Source of the DNA: Osedax fenrisi
Taxonomy: Eukaryota > Annelida > Polychaeta > Sabellida > Siboglinidae
Assembly: GCA_964019155.1 (NCBI GenBank)
Contig: OZ025242.1
Location: 87,930,705-87,994,704 of the forward strand
Direction: 5' to 3'
DNA length: 64,000 bases
In this document: piece by piece, positions 13,025 through 24,768 of the stretch
Position numbering within the stretch: position 1 is the stretch's first letter
Layout: the number at the start of each line of letters is the position of its first letter
The notes under the pieces: model-generated
Told to the model about the DNA's origin: nothing
The model's input: the letters and a program-made list of their open reading frames with translations, nothing else
Database searches by the model: none
Position numbers and translations under genes: made by a program

Positions 13025-13087
13025 GTCGAACTATATATCGGACAACTATTATATAATATGTTTACTGTCTCGCGATATATAGTTCGA
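13025..13087. repeat. Short inverted repeat
   Basis: GTCGAACTATATATCG at 13025 is inverted as CGATATATAGTTCGAC ending at 13087. It lies immediately left of the 0.9 kb foldback. Confidence 0.75.
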
Positions 13088-13094
13088 CGCACGG

Positions 13095-13996
13095 TGTCGT
13101 ATTGAGATGATACCAACCATCGATATAATACCAAATGAACTTTGACATTTCTATTATCGCCCATAGATTTTTAAATTCACATTTACAGTGTTATAATAGC
13201 ATATTATAATAGTGTATATTAAATAATTAGCATTGTATATAAACATTACCATGTTGGTAATGAAAAATGTATTTTAAACGATATAATCGAATTATTTTTT
13301 GAGATAGTATTTATTTCATTTAGGGTTTATTTAAGGGTTTATTTATTTTCAAATTAAATTTAAAAATTTTGAAATAATTAATTTATTATGGATATTTTGA
13401 AATAAACGAATGTTAATGTATTAAAATCATAAGTACTTATATCAATTAATTAAAGTGAATAATATTACATGTGAATACAATAAATTAGTTCAATTATGAA
13501 TTCATAAACTTAATAAACAAGTAGAATTATAGGTATCGGACATTTATAATTAAATAACATTAAATAAATTCATTTAAAAATTGTTTCAAAGTTATTAATA
13601 TACTATGAATTCAGAATTGAACTAATTTATTGTATTCGTATGTAATATAATTTACTCTATTGAATTAATATAAATATTGATAATGTTAATACATTAAAAT
13701 TCGTTTATTTCAATATATTCATAATAAATTAATTATTTCAAAAAATTTAAATTTAATTTGAAAATAAATAAACCCTAAAATAAACCCAAAAGGAAATAAT
13801 TCCATTATATCGTTTAAAATACATTTTTAATTACCAACATGATAATATCTATATACAATGCTAATTATTTAATATCCAATACTATAATATGCTATTATAA
13901 CACTGTAAATGTGAATTTAAATGTATATGGGCGATAATAGAAGGGTCAAAGTTCATTTGGTATCATATCGATAGTTGGTATCATCTCAATACGACA
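13095..13996. mobile_element. 0.9 kb foldback element
   Basis: Nearly the whole length is an imperfect inverted repeat with arms of about 440 bp. The ends are TGTCGTATTGAGATGATACC and its inverse GGTATCATCTCAATACGACA. ACGG precedes the left end (13091-13094) and follows the right end (13997-14000), which may be a 4-bp target duplication. The arms share, for example, CATAGATTTTTAAATTCACA on the left and its relative near 13910 on the right. No coding frame is seen. Confidence 0.85.
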
Positions 13997-14301
13997 ACGG
14001 CACTCGTTACTTGTGTCGCGTACTGCGTGCACCCAGGAACCCGTGTTCCTGATTGGCTCACAATATTACTTCGTCACGCGATGTAATGCATTCGAGCTTT
14101 ACTTTAACGTATCGTGTGCCTCTGCTCGTCACTACCGGTAGGGCGCGGTGTTCGGATTCGCTGTTAATCGTCGACTGGATGTGTATAAGTTATTACTGAA
14201 GGTGCTGGTGTTGTTCTGGGATCTGCCGGGGTTATGAAGTCTATAGTTCTGTAGCGGATCGCCTCGACGCCACTTCGTGAAGCTGTTGCTCAGGTTGCTA
14301 A
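13997..14301 (+). promoter_or_regulatory. GC-richer stretch, possible promoter/5' UTR
   Basis: Base composition shifts clearly away from the AT-rich surroundings. The stretch has an inverted CCAAT box (CTGATTGGCTCA near 14049), several CG dinucleotides and no recognised repeat. It directly precedes the open frame at 14309. The promoter reading is inference only; it could be part of an unknown mobile element. Confidence 0.3.
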
Positions 14302-14308
14302 CTAGACC

Positions 14309-14596
14309 TTGAAGAGAACTATAGTTCTAGAGTATACTCCGTCGTTTCTTCTTCTTTCGGCGTATTTCATTTTCGGGGTCGCCATGAACTTCCGACCTTT
14401 CGAAATCGTCGACATCGGAAGCATTGAAAGTGTTGGAATGCGTGATGGCGTTACTCTTGACTCGTTCGTAGAGAGGATCGCTGACGACCCCAATGAAGGT
14501 CGCACCACGGCCGTCTGTTGGAGGAGTTTTCTCTGCTCGTTGCTGTTTACCTTCCCGTCATATATCAAATATATCACAAAGTTAATAAACTATTAA
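14309..14596 (+). CDS. Unrecognised 95-codon open frame
   Basis: I do not recognise this protein. It starts MKRTIVLEYTPSF with a hydrophobic segment (residues 11-26, SFLLLSAYFIFGVAMN), followed by an acidic part with FEIVDIGSIESVGMRDGVTL and DSFVERIADDPNEG, and ends in a second hydrophobic stretch. The opposite strand is also open (14577-14302), so strand is uncertain. The GC-richer composition and the preceding CCAAT-like stretch argue that it is more than chance. It does not match the missing N-terminal part of the downstream symporter. Confidence 0.3.
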   Translation: MKRTIVLEYTPSFLLLSAYFIFGVAMNFRPFEIVDIGSIESVGMRDGVTLDSFVERIADDPNEGRTTAVCWRSFLCSLLFTFPSYIKYITKLINY

Positions 14597-14639
14597 TTGC
14601 ATTCACTATGCCTTATTCGCCACGAAATATCAAGAGGTA

Positions 14640-15170
14640 TCCATCGATACTACAGTGATATATTATAGATTAAGAACTCTTCTTACATCCTACATTTATT
14701 AGATTACGGCAATTACATATTTTAAAATACTCCCTTTATTATATATTTCTTAACCCCAAATTTAAAAAATTCTATAAATATGTGAAAATTCAACATATCA
14801 AAATATCCCATACTCACATATTTCCATTCCTAGTTAAACTCAATTAGCTATCTCTATGACATCAAATCATCTATGTAACCCTACTACTTCACATAAAGCA
14901 ATTTATCTGGACACTCCTGATTACCTAGCATCCCTACTCAAACTTGAATTATAATTAAGTATACCAACCAATACCACTATGGTACATATTGCAATACATT
15001 TCTACTTCAACTACATCCTAAATATGACTTACATTTAACTAACAATCGTGTTGGAAATATCGATCCCATAATCATGAAAAACTCTCCATACATCCATCCA
15101 TTCTACACTATCAACTCCAAACTTCAAGAGACTACTCAACACTTATTTATCTAATCTGCATCACTAACTT
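14640..15170 (+). mobile_element. Heavily decayed LINE 3' fragment
   Basis: In shifting frames on the + strand I see residues parallel to the LINE end at 9824-10470: RTLLTSYI, then KAIYLDTPDYLASLL (matching HHNTPDYLANLLTPN), then NHEKLSIHPSILHY and a leucine-rich end. Many stops and frameshifts are present. The assignment rests on colinearity with the better copy. Confidence 0.5.
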
Positions 15171-15484
15171 CAGATATGTATCGACGGCCAATTGCTTTAT
15201 AAGCGCAGTTCGCCTAAACACCACACAAATGTAAAATGTATGTAATATGTAGGACATACGCCGTAAGACATACGTAAGTTATATTGTGTACGACGTACAG
15301 TGTAAGTCATACGCTAAAGCTAATTTGGGACTCTTTTTTTGACGCTTGATGATTTTATCGTATTACACCATGGACCATGGTCCAGTATTATACATTTGAA
15401 TTTGATACAAAAATCAATATAAAACTCGTTTTTAAATAAATTATTTCAATCTTATTATATTAAATTAGTAATAGGGGTTCCTAT
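15171..15484. other. No gene seen
   Basis: Contains short palindromic GACATACG/CGTAAG motifs (15240-15320) and CCATGGACCATGG at 15369. No coding signal seen. Confidence 0.5.
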
Positions 15485-15749
15485 AAAGGCGTTTCACACT
15501 GCCTCGAATAGTTCATTTACCTTCGAATAATTCGAATCTAATGTATTCGAATAGAATATATTCGAATCGAATATATTGAATCGTTTCACATTCCTACGAA
15601 TTATTTTTTAAATTCAAATCGAATTATTTCGGTTTATAGTTCAAATACAATGAGTATACATACATTGATTATAGATACATGTTTATATTAAAATAAATTT
15701 GTAATTTAACTTTACTTTATTTTATTATATAATACTTAATTTTCGCACC

Positions 15750-15943
15750 ATGGATGAGGAATCTATATTTATGTTTATGTTTCTGCAAAGCTGAAATTAT
15801 GAATATATAAGAGCAATAGAAGGATGGCGTTTATGGCAGTATGACTGGCTAAAAAACCGCGAGAGTGAATTCGGTGGAGCATTTACTAAATCATTTAGTA
15901 AATGATTTAGTAAATGATTTACTAAATCATTTACTAAATGATT
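15750..15943 (+). pseudogene. Harbinger transposase, N-terminal part
   Basis: The ATG at 15750 begins MDEESIFMFMFLQS, a TGA stop follows, and the same frame continues NYEYIRAIEGWRLWQYDWLK then NRESEFGGAF. HARBI1-type transposases begin this way (acidic start, R/W-rich segment, RexxGAF). The frame then runs into a palindromic 12-bp repeat (AAATGATTTACT and its inverse, 15884-15943) and the left end of the hAT element. The continuation is at 18600-18935. Confidence 0.7.
15884..15943. repeat. Palindromic 12-bp repeat
   Basis: Alternating AAATCATTTAGT and AAATGATTTACT units run right up to the hAT insertion point. They are self-complementary and could form a cruciform. Confidence 0.8.
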
Positions 15944-16741
15944 TAGAACAATAATCAGGGGCGGATACAGGAATTTTTCAAGGGGGGGGCTGACATTCAA
16001 ATAAAAGTATATTTTTAAAATAAGACATATTTACTATGATAATATTCAATTTATTTAAATACTATATTAAATTAAATAGAATAATATTTTATATGTTATT
16101 GAATAAAAACTATTAATCCAATATATTAATCAATTGCATTATTCTTGGATTACGTATTTCAAATTTGGAAATAATATAATCACAATCGATCTCTATGTCT
16201 TTATGTATATATAAAGAAAGTCTTTTTAGTTGATCTTCACTTATAATCTAAGGTAAATATGTCTTTATTATTCTTAATCGGTTAAATGAACGTTCACATT
16301 CACACAAGGTAACTGGAGTAGTAGCCATCAATAAAAGCATTTCATAGATATTAGGAAAAAATGTATATAATAATATATATAAATTATAAATTATTTAATA
16401 ATTTCAATTTACCTTGCCATGTTATCGAGTACTTGAGTACTGATCGTAACTATTTTTATTGTATTAGGTATACCTATATCTATAGATATTTATTTTCTGT
16501 CCATTTAACTTCCCAACAAATCAATTAGGTTTGTATTAAATGTATCTTTGGTAATCATCTTTTACTAATTCATAAAACTTTAATATATTTTCTTTTCATG
16601 AATCCTTGTTTTCATTCATTACTTTTGGAATTAATAATGCTCCAAGAGATATATACAATATGTATATATTGGATCCTTCTTTCATCTCCATTATCAAATG
16701 ATCCAAGAATGGAATATATATTACTTTTTTTTAAATACTCT

Positions 16742-17900
16742 TCAGATGATGAAGCAGATGTCTTTATTTAACCTTGGTAAAGAAATTCCTTCATTTGAAT
16801 ATGATAATAAATGTGACGCTTCTTCATTCCATTCTAATTGTACTTCATCAATATTATCTCTACAAACTTGTATCCCTTTAATTACACTTTGAATATCATG
16901 ATTTGCCTTATATGCGTCTATTGACCTACCCTGGAGAGCATTTGTTAAATTTTCTATGAAATTAATAATTATTACATACAATTAATGACATACTAAATTG
17001 AGTATTAATCATAGAATTGTAAAGACCGTTAGCTTTTGTTATACTTTCTGAATTCCATGTTTTATCTTCATATATTTCTAACATTTTTCAAGTATTGATT
17101 GATACAGTTTGATAAATACTCGCAAAGCATCATGTCTGGCAACCGATCTCGTTTTACTTTAACTAATTTCTTTTTAGAAGATTCAACACAAATTTGTGTA
17201 AAATTTTCTTCTAATAAACCTTGCCTTTTAACAGAATATTTAAAAAATATGCAGATTTCTAATAATATGCTTAACATATTTTGAATTAACGACATTTTGC
17301 ATTCATCTATCTATTGATATATTTAATACATGTGATCTATAGTATACGTGTGTAGAGTTAGTGTTCTTATTCAGAATTATAGTTGACGCTCCTTATATTT
17401 TTCCAGACATATTTCCTGCTCCATAGTATCCTTACCCTCTTAAATGTTCAATATTTAATTCAGATTTAGTTAGTGTATCCATAATCAAGTTAGCTTTACT
17501 TTCTCCACTAAGATGTTCACATCCTATGAAAGAATTCAACTTTTCAGTGATACACTTACCATTATAATATCTAATTTATAAAGCCATTTGTTCAGTATTA
17601 TATACATCTATGGTTTCATCAGCTAAAATATTTAGCTTTTTTTATATCATCAATTATAATTGAAGAATAATTATTCTTTCTTTAATATATTCACCACATT
17701 CAAATATCAATTCATTCTGTGTTGTTTTTGAGGTGTATTTAGCATTTTTACTACACATTAATAAGTGTTCTTTTAATATATCATTTCCAGAGTTTATACA
17801 TAGTTTTAGAAGTGCATTGAAATTTCCTAGATTAAAATGTGGATCAGTATACTGATCTATAGATTCTAGAGAATACTCATTATGACCATGTAATGAAATA
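16742..17900 (-). pseudogene. hAT transposase remnant (ZMYM1-like)
   Basis: On the minus strand, in order: ADETIDVYNTEQMAL (DDE-start region, DExxD), then NSFIGCEHLSGESKANLI, then HLRG-stop-GYYGAGNMSGKI (the family motif RGQGYDGAxNMSG, with Q changed to a stop), then ICIFFKYSVKRQGLLEENF and KKLVKVKRDRL (the family's KLVxLCxTRW region). The frame 16981-16742 has ENLTNALQGRSIDAYKANHD and ends PRLNKD, matching the LQGxxxD and PR segments of the C-terminal dimerisation region. Several stops and frameshifts make it inactive. Confidence 0.8.
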
Positions 17901-17930
17901 TTTTATCTTCTATAAAGAATAATTATATCT

Positions 17931-18175
17931 AAAGGGGGTATCCCACTACAAAATTTCCGGCAAGTTGCCGGAAATATTTTAACTTTAAAATGATTTTCTA
18001 TCAAGTTAACTACAATTTTAGTGGGAAACCCCCTTACTTTCCGGCAACTTGCCTGAAATATAATAACTTTATAGGAGTATTCCATTACAACTTGATATAA
18101 TAATTTTTTAAAGTTACAATATTTCAAGTAAGTTGCCGGAAAATCGTATACACAAGTATAGTGGGATACCCCTTT
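17931..18175. mobile_element. 245-bp MITE nested in the hAT
   Basis: The ends are AAAGGGGGTATCCCACTA and TAGTGGGATACCCCTTT. Inside is a recurring CCGGCAAGTTGCCGGAAA palindrome in three places (17958, 18036, 18130). It has no coding capacity, and its superfamily is not recognised. Confidence 0.75.
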
Positions 18176-18599
18176 AATATTATTTTAAATTTTTCTCTGT
18201 TGCATTAAATTTACTTAGATATGTTATTGTTGACTTGCATTATAGCTGATTGCAGCATGCTTCTTATTTTCTATCATTGCAATAAAACGAGAATTTTCTT
18301 CCAAAGAGTTATTGGGGTAAATATATCAACTATAATTGATTCAAATTTTCTTAAATCTGCAATCGAATCTTTAAACTTAATCATGGACGAAGTGACACAT
18401 TTTCCAACTTGATTGTAATTAATTTTTAAATGAAAAATACATGGTATATACAATCGGCCATTTAAAGATTCACCCTACCTATAATTGATATTGAATGTTT
18501 TGCTGATTTAACCATATTATCTATTTTTAAATCATATATTTTACAATCATGAGGGGGGGGGCTAGAGCCCCCCTAGCCCCCCCTGTATCCGCCCCTGAT

Positions 18600-18935
18600 A
18601 ATGGAGCAAGCTAGATAGGATCCAGACCAGTTCAAAAAGTCTGTCCGTATGGACTATATCACATTTACAGTTATATTAAATACAATACGGAATAAAATAC
18701 AGAAAATTGATACTAATTTTATAAAATGTATATCTCCGGAAATGAGACTAGTCATAACTTTGCATTTCCTAGCTACTGGTTACTGCCAAACTGTTTGGGT
18801 GCTTTAGATGGCAAGCACATTATTTTTCAAGACGTTCCCAATGGAAGCTCACTCTATTTAACTACAAAGGTTTATATATTAATTTTACCTATTTATAATA
18901 ATTGTAAAATAATTCACATATCATATGAAAGATGA
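18600..18935 (+). pseudogene. Harbinger transposase, middle and DDE part
   Basis: After the hAT insertion the transposase resumes: FKKSVRMDYITFTVILNTIR, then DTNFIKCISPEMRLVITLHF and LATGY. A deletion joins this to LLPNCLGALDGKHIIFQDVP NGSSLY in the next frame (18726-18935). LPNCLGALDGKH is the first-aspartate signature of the PIF/Harbinger DDE nuclease. The rest of the nuclease domain is missing. Confidence 0.85.
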
Positions 18936-19401
18936 AAAAATCATATGTCATATGATTTTTTAAATAAATATATTATTTATTAAACTAATATTTAATAATA
19001 TTATATAAAATTCAGTAATCATTTAATTCATTCTCTAATATTATATTAAATATATGGATTTATGTAAAAAAAATATTCTATAAATATAAATGTATGAACA
19101 TATATTTGTAAAAAATAATGATTAATATTTAAAATAATTCTAATATATTATTTATTAAACTAATATCATATAAAGATCAGAATCATTTAATTAGTTTTCT
19201 TACAAATGATATATGGCTTTATGTAAACAAAAAATGAACTATAAATATTAATTTATAAACATACATTTGTAAAAAAATGATTAATATTTAAAAATAATTA
19301 TAATATATTTAATAATATAATATTATTTATTAAAACCCAAGCCCCGCAACTCGGGCTATTTTGTGTAATGTCGATCACGTGGTAACAAATGTAAACAGCA
19401 G

Positions 19402-19620
19402 CAGGGTTCGAATGATTTAAATAATGATTTAAATCACGATTTAAATCAGCATTTTAAAAAAATCATGTTTTTTTTGATTTAAATCAATATTTCTCAAAGT
19501 ATATTATATAATTATTAGATCATGATTTTTATAATATACTAATTATATTCATGATGGCCTCCTTTATTCATATAAGTATATAGGAGGCTATGTTATATCA
19601 TTAATATTTAAATAAATAAG

Positions 19621-19654
<34 letters not shown>

Positions 19655-20825
19655 TCAACTCTCGGTAAATCGGACTTCTCGATAAGTCGGACACATTTAG
19701 TTGGTTTAGTTGGATTTGTATCTAGTTTAATGTTAAATTAATCGGATAAGTCGGATAAGTTGGAATGGATAAGTCGGACACATATTATAGTAAATTTTAT
19801 GATTTTTATACTGGTTAAGTCGGACTTTTTATAAAATGTCAGAAATGTTTAATTTGAATAATGTACATTATAATTTTAGTAAGTAATATTATTGAATACA
19901 ACATTTTATGTTATTCATTGTTGCATAATTCCACATTTTGGTAACCATTTAACTCACGCCGCGCGTCGCATGTATTATTAGCATGATATTCTGAATCTCG
20001 GATAAGTCGGACATCTCGCTAAGTCGGACACTTTTCCCGGTCCCTTGCCCGACTTACCGGGAGTTTACTGTATATCATAAATTATGATTCATAAACATCA
20101 AAGGAAAAATATATAATGTTAAATAAATAAGAATTATATATATCATAGACATTAATGGAGAAAGATATAATTTTATTTGTTTCTATATAAAATCCAAAAA
20201 AGATTGGTGCATTCAAAATTAAGAAATAGACTTGGAGTTAATAAATCTGCAAAGCATGTATTCATGTATAAATATTTAATATAAAGTATAAAATAAATAT
20301 AAATGTATTTCGTTTTATTCGTTTTTATTTGATTTCTTGTATTAATAATTTTAGAATAATTATTTGAATATAATTCTAGATAAGAAAGTAGTCAGTATAA
20401 TATCAAAACACTAGTGATTAAATAATAATTATTTAATGTTGCATTATGCAACAGCATATAATATAATGTATAAATTAATTTAGATAATTAAAAACATACG
20501 CAATATCAAATTTTTATTATATTATAATTCTATTTATTTATATATCTTTACTTAATTTTATAGATAATTAATATTTATATATAATTTTATAAATTTAAAT
20601 ATACATTAATAGTTATTTAAATTTCTAAGTCTATAGGCAGTAGAAAAATTATTTATTCAATTTTTATAATTAATTAAACATCTATTTATTATATTATTTT
20701 ACAATTTAAATATTATTTGCATTAAAATCAAATAAATCGATTTAAATCAAAAAAATCCGATTTAAATAAAATAAATCGGATTTTTTTGATTTTTTTTAAA
20801 AAAATCGGATTTTTATCGCACCCTG
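19402..20825. mobile_element. Non-autonomous hAT element with 8-bp TSD
   Basis: The ends are CAGGGTTCGA (left) and TCGCACCCTG (right), with ATTTAAATC-rich subterminal repeats on both sides (19410-19490 and 20720-20810). A perfect 8-bp direct repeat AACAGCAG lies at 19394-19401 and 20826-20833, as hAT transposases make. No transposase frame is seen. A pogo MITE is nested in it. Confidence 0.85.
19652..20070. mobile_element. pogo/Tigger-type MITE, copy 2
   Basis: This is the same family as 8159-8580, with the start CAGTCAACTCTCGGTAAATC and the end CCGGGAGTTTACTG flanked by TA. It is colinear with copy 1 along its length with scattered substitutions. It sits inside the hAT unit, so it inserted later. 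Confidence 0.88.
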
Positions 20826-21384
20826 AACAGCAGCCATTGAGGATTGTAGATTTGAATTTATTTAAATTTTTATAATTATTATATTAGTATTTATTATTTA
20901 ACCTATTCTATACCTTTTATATAACAAAATAATGCCTAACCACGGAATAATATGCGCTGTATTTGCATGTATACATTATAATACCAATAGGGAATTTTAA
21001 TTTCACTGATTTCCAAATAAAAAGTATATTATATATATTTGATTAATATACTGTATTAATTAATATCTATGATAATATTATATTACTAACTACCATAGGT
21101 AAACATTTAATATAAGATATATTAAATATAAATATCGCTTCGAATATTCGAAGGTAATTCACCATAATGCATTATAATATTCTATTCGAATACATTCGAT
21201 TCGAATTATTCGAATGTAAATGAACTATTCTAGGCAGTTAGAAACCCGCTTTAAGCGGGATGTAATACAATTTATCTTATTTGGTATGTCGACATAAATA
21301 AAATAAAATATCGTTCAATTCACATTTTTAATAATTATTTTGTATGTTTTAATAAACTATATATTTAAAAAAGTATAATAGCCA

Positions 21385-21385
<1 letters not shown>

Positions 21386-21466
<81 letters not shown>
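21386..21466. repeat. (TA)n microsatellite
   Basis: About 80 bases of TA. Confidence 0.95.
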
Positions 21467-21467
<1 letters not shown>

Positions 21468-21778
21468 TTCAACTACTGGTTTACTACTGTCAATGCATCT
21501 ATGTATAAGAGATGTTGCTACTGGGCTACTATTTGGCTATAACTGGGCTATTAATGTGACATTATTAGGATATAAATGATTAATTATAGTTTACTACATA
21601 CTATTAATATCATATACATATAGTAATAAATATAATAATATAATAATAAAGTAATATTATATATATATATATATTTCTACTACTGGTTTTATATCTTTAT
21701 TATTTGGAAATTACTAGTTTACTACTCGTTTATTACTAGACTTTTAGACTTATTAGTTTATTACACATAATAAAGTAA

Positions 21779-21819
<41 letters not shown>

Positions 21820-22416
21820 TATATAATATAATATAATATATTATACTATATATATATTATATAATATATTACATTAATATATTATTAATTCACATTATAG
21901 TACATATATAATTCTACTACTAGTTGACTAATAGTTTACTACTGACTTTTAGAACACCCTTCATTTCGGGTCAATATAAAATATCCACGGGTCAATATAG
22001 GTCATTACGTATTAACCCATTGGGTATTTACTATTTATAAATATTATATTTCACTTTTTAAAAACATTATTATTATATTAATTAAAAGAGTAAGAATTAC
22101 TATTTCATCTATTATATATTAATAATTATCATTTATTATATTAACTCTCACACACACATATATTTATTTACATTGTTATATAATAATAATATAAATATGA
22201 CTAATATATATCTGAAAAAATACAAAATTTAAATATTTAAAAAAATTTTATTAAAATCATAATTATTATGATAATATGATATTAAATATAGTAAATAATT
22301 ATTAATATAATTAATTTACTTGAATAAAATGTACGATGAATACTTTAATATAATTAATTAATTTTAATAATATGTTACATTTTTAATAAATTATAAGTAT
22401 GATTTTGGAGGCTATA
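21467..22416. other. AT-rich DNA with weak CTACTGG repeats
   Basis: No gene seen. Segments with TACTACTGGTTT/TAGTTTACTAC recur near 21480, 21675-21760 and 21910-21945, separated by TA runs. Confidence 0.5.
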
Positions 22417-23643
22417 CATGTCGGGCGGCACACGGTAACTAGTAAACACTCGTGAGCCTCGCGAGTGAGCCGCGTGAGGCGGGTGTATATGAGCTGATTA
22501 TTTCGAGAAGGCAATGTGGGCGTTCTATAATATCTTACTAGTTACGCTCTACTGCATATGCTAATATATTCTGAACGTGTAACATCTATATGAATAGAAT
22601 ATAGATACACACACATATATGAAAATTTATATATACGTATACTATAATATATATATATATATATTTAAATAATAGTATACTTTATAATAGTATATATATA
22701 TATATATATAATATATATACTATTATAAAGTATACTATAAAATATATATAGGCTGTATCTATATATAATATAAATATATACATTTTTTGTTGATTAAATT
22801 ACAATTATTACTATCAGAAAGTACTCGATAATAATTCGAATATTTTACGTACACATGAGATCGATATAGTTTTAGAATGTCCGTTCAATTTCAAGTAGAA
22901 CCAGTATATTATATATGTATAATAATATATTCCATAGATATGTTATCCGTTATAGTAACCGAACAATTAAATATTTGTTAAAAATAAAATAAATTTGATT
23001 TTTTTATTAAATTTAAATATTTACTATATGATATTATTCGATTATAATTCGAATATGTTACGTACACATGCTATCGATATAGTTTTAGAATGCCCGTTTA
23101 ATTTCAAGTAGAATCAATATATTATATATGTATAATAATATATTCCATAGATATGTTATCCGTTATAGTAACCGAACAATTAAATATTTGTTAAAAATAA
23201 AATAAATTTGATTTTTTTATTAAATTTAAATATTTACTATATGATATTATTCGATTATAATTCGAATATGTTACGTACACATGAGATCGATATAGTTTTA
23301 GAATGTCCGTTCAATTTCAAGTAGAACCAGTATATTATATATGTATAATAATATATTCCATAGATATGTTATCCGTTATAGTAACCGAACAATTAAATAT
23401 TTGTTAAAAATAAAATAAATTTGATTTTTTTATTAAATTTAAATATTTATTATATGATATTATTCGAATTCGAATATGTTACGTACACATGAGATCGATA
23501 TAGTTTTAGAATGTCCGTTCAATTTCAAGTAGAATCAATATATTATATATGTATAATAATATATTCAATAGATATGTTATCCGTTATAGTAACCGAACAA
23601 TTAAATATTTGTTAATAAATTTGATTTTTTATTTAAAGTATAC

Positions 23644-23693
<50 letters not shown>

Positions 23694-23963
23694 ATACCCA
23701 TGATATAAATACGTATATATAAATTTTCATATATGTGTGACACACACAGATAGATACACACACATTGTGTGTGTATCTATATTCTATTCATATAGATGCT
23801 ACAGTTCAGAATATATTAGCATATGCAGTAGAGCGTAACTAGTAAGATATTATAGAACGCCCACATTGCCTTCTCGAAATAATCAGCTCATATACACCCG
23901 CCTTACGCGGCTCACTCGCGAGGCTCACGAGTGTTTACTAGTTACCGTGTGCCGCCCGACATG
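22417..23963. mobile_element. 1.5 kb foldback enclosing a 213-bp tandem array
   Basis: Arms of about 250 bp are near-perfect inverses. The left end is CATGTCGGGCGGCACACGGT and the right end ACCGTGTGCCGCCCGACATG. Both arms contain CACTCGTGAGCCTCGCGAGT or its inverse. The centre holds four direct repeats of about 213 bp between two (TA)n hairpins. No coding frame is seen. This is a structure typical of foldback-type transposons. Confidence 0.88.
22829..23625. repeat. Four 213-bp direct repeats
   Basis: ACGTACACATG occurs at 22847, 23060, 23273 and 23481, giving spacings of 213, 213 and 208. Each unit has ATAGTTTTAGAATG, TTCAATTTCAAGTAGAA and TGTTATCCGTTATAGTAACC. Similar but diverged sequence (AATTCCAAGTAGAAGCAATA) occurs in the foldback at 59656-60035. 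Confidence 0.92.
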
Positions 23964-23984
23964 CTTCCCCATTTTGGAAAGTGG

Positions 23985-24232
23985 ATAGGAAAAACCGTTG
24001 ATCAAATGAACTTTACGATCAACAGACAATTTGATTGTATTGTAGTTTAGCATATAAGATTAACTTTACGACCTGCCGACATATATACATATAATATAAT
24101 ACAATCAAGATAAGTTAATGATCGTCGTATATCGATTTCCATAATATAGCATTGCTAAGCATATCAATTAACTTTACGATCGATGTCCTTCGAATTTGTC
24201 CGCTGATCGTAAAGTTCTCTTGATCAAAAACC
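23985..24232. mobile_element. MITE with AACTTTACGATCA ends
   Basis: The left end AAAACCGTTGATCAAATGAA, then CTTTACGATCAACAGACAA, is inverted on the right as TTGTCCGCTGATCGTAAAGT, then TCTCTTGATCAAAAACCG. It abuts the preceding foldback. No coding capacity. Confidence 0.75.
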
Positions 24233-24420
24233 GTCATATATCATATATGTCGCCTGCAATATTATATTATTCACCCTTTTAAATTGATGAAAAATTACAT
24301 TCTCATTTTATAAATTATTTAAATTTACGTAAAGTAGAAATGTAATGTCGACTTATTTATTTATATTTATATATATATATATATATATATCACATAGTGG
24401 ATACTAGTTATAAGATACTA

Positions 24421-24512
24421 GATATAACATGTACAAGTTATCAACTTCGTGATAGGTCCATTCCTGTCCTATAGTTATATGTTACACATATTCAATAACT
24501 TCTACATGTTAT
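24421..24512. repeat. Inverted repeat
   Basis: AGATATAACATGTACAAGTTAT is answered by ATAACTTCTACATGTTATATCT, which gives a potential hairpin of about 90 bases. Confidence 0.6.
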
Positions 24513-24768
24513 ATCTAACTACGAAGGACCAGGTCACTAGTGGTGAATCACTACAATATAAATAGTTGTATTAATCATAACTACAACTGTTTGTATTGTA
24601 ATGAGTTTTACATTAATTTAATGTCTGGCATTTGTTATAACTAAAGTTATTGATAAACATGAGATAAACAACAATAACTAGTGGCTTTCGAATGAATCTC
24701 ACTGTTCAAAGTAGGCTGGATCTAAGACTCTTAAAACAAAATAGTATGTATATATATATATATATATA

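Larger units (their letters stand above)
15956..18597 (-). mobile_element. hAT transposon (Zaphod/ZMYM1-like)
   Basis: The terminal inverted repeats are CAGGGGCGGATACAGG (left) and CCTGTATCCGCCCCTG (right), typical of Zaphod-like hAT elements. On the minus strand the body encodes a broken transposase. The element lies inside the Harbinger transposase gene. The flanks share ATAAT, but a full 8-bp duplication is not visible. Confidence 0.85.
15485..21251 (+). mobile_element. PIF/Harbinger element with nested insertions
   Basis: The left end (GGCGTTTCACACTGCCTCGA, then ATAGTTCATTTACCTTCGAA) is inverted at the right (TTCGAATGTAAATGAACTAT, then TCTAGGCAGTTAGAAACCCG). TTCGAAT-rich subterminal repeats lie on both sides (15525-15650 and 21130-21215). 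Between them is a broken Harbinger transposase reading rightward, interrupted by a hAT element (15956-18597) and followed by a second hAT-type unit (19402-20825) that itself holds a pogo MITE. Harbinger elements normally duplicate a 3-bp TWA site; I could not define it cleanly here. Confidence 0.75.
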
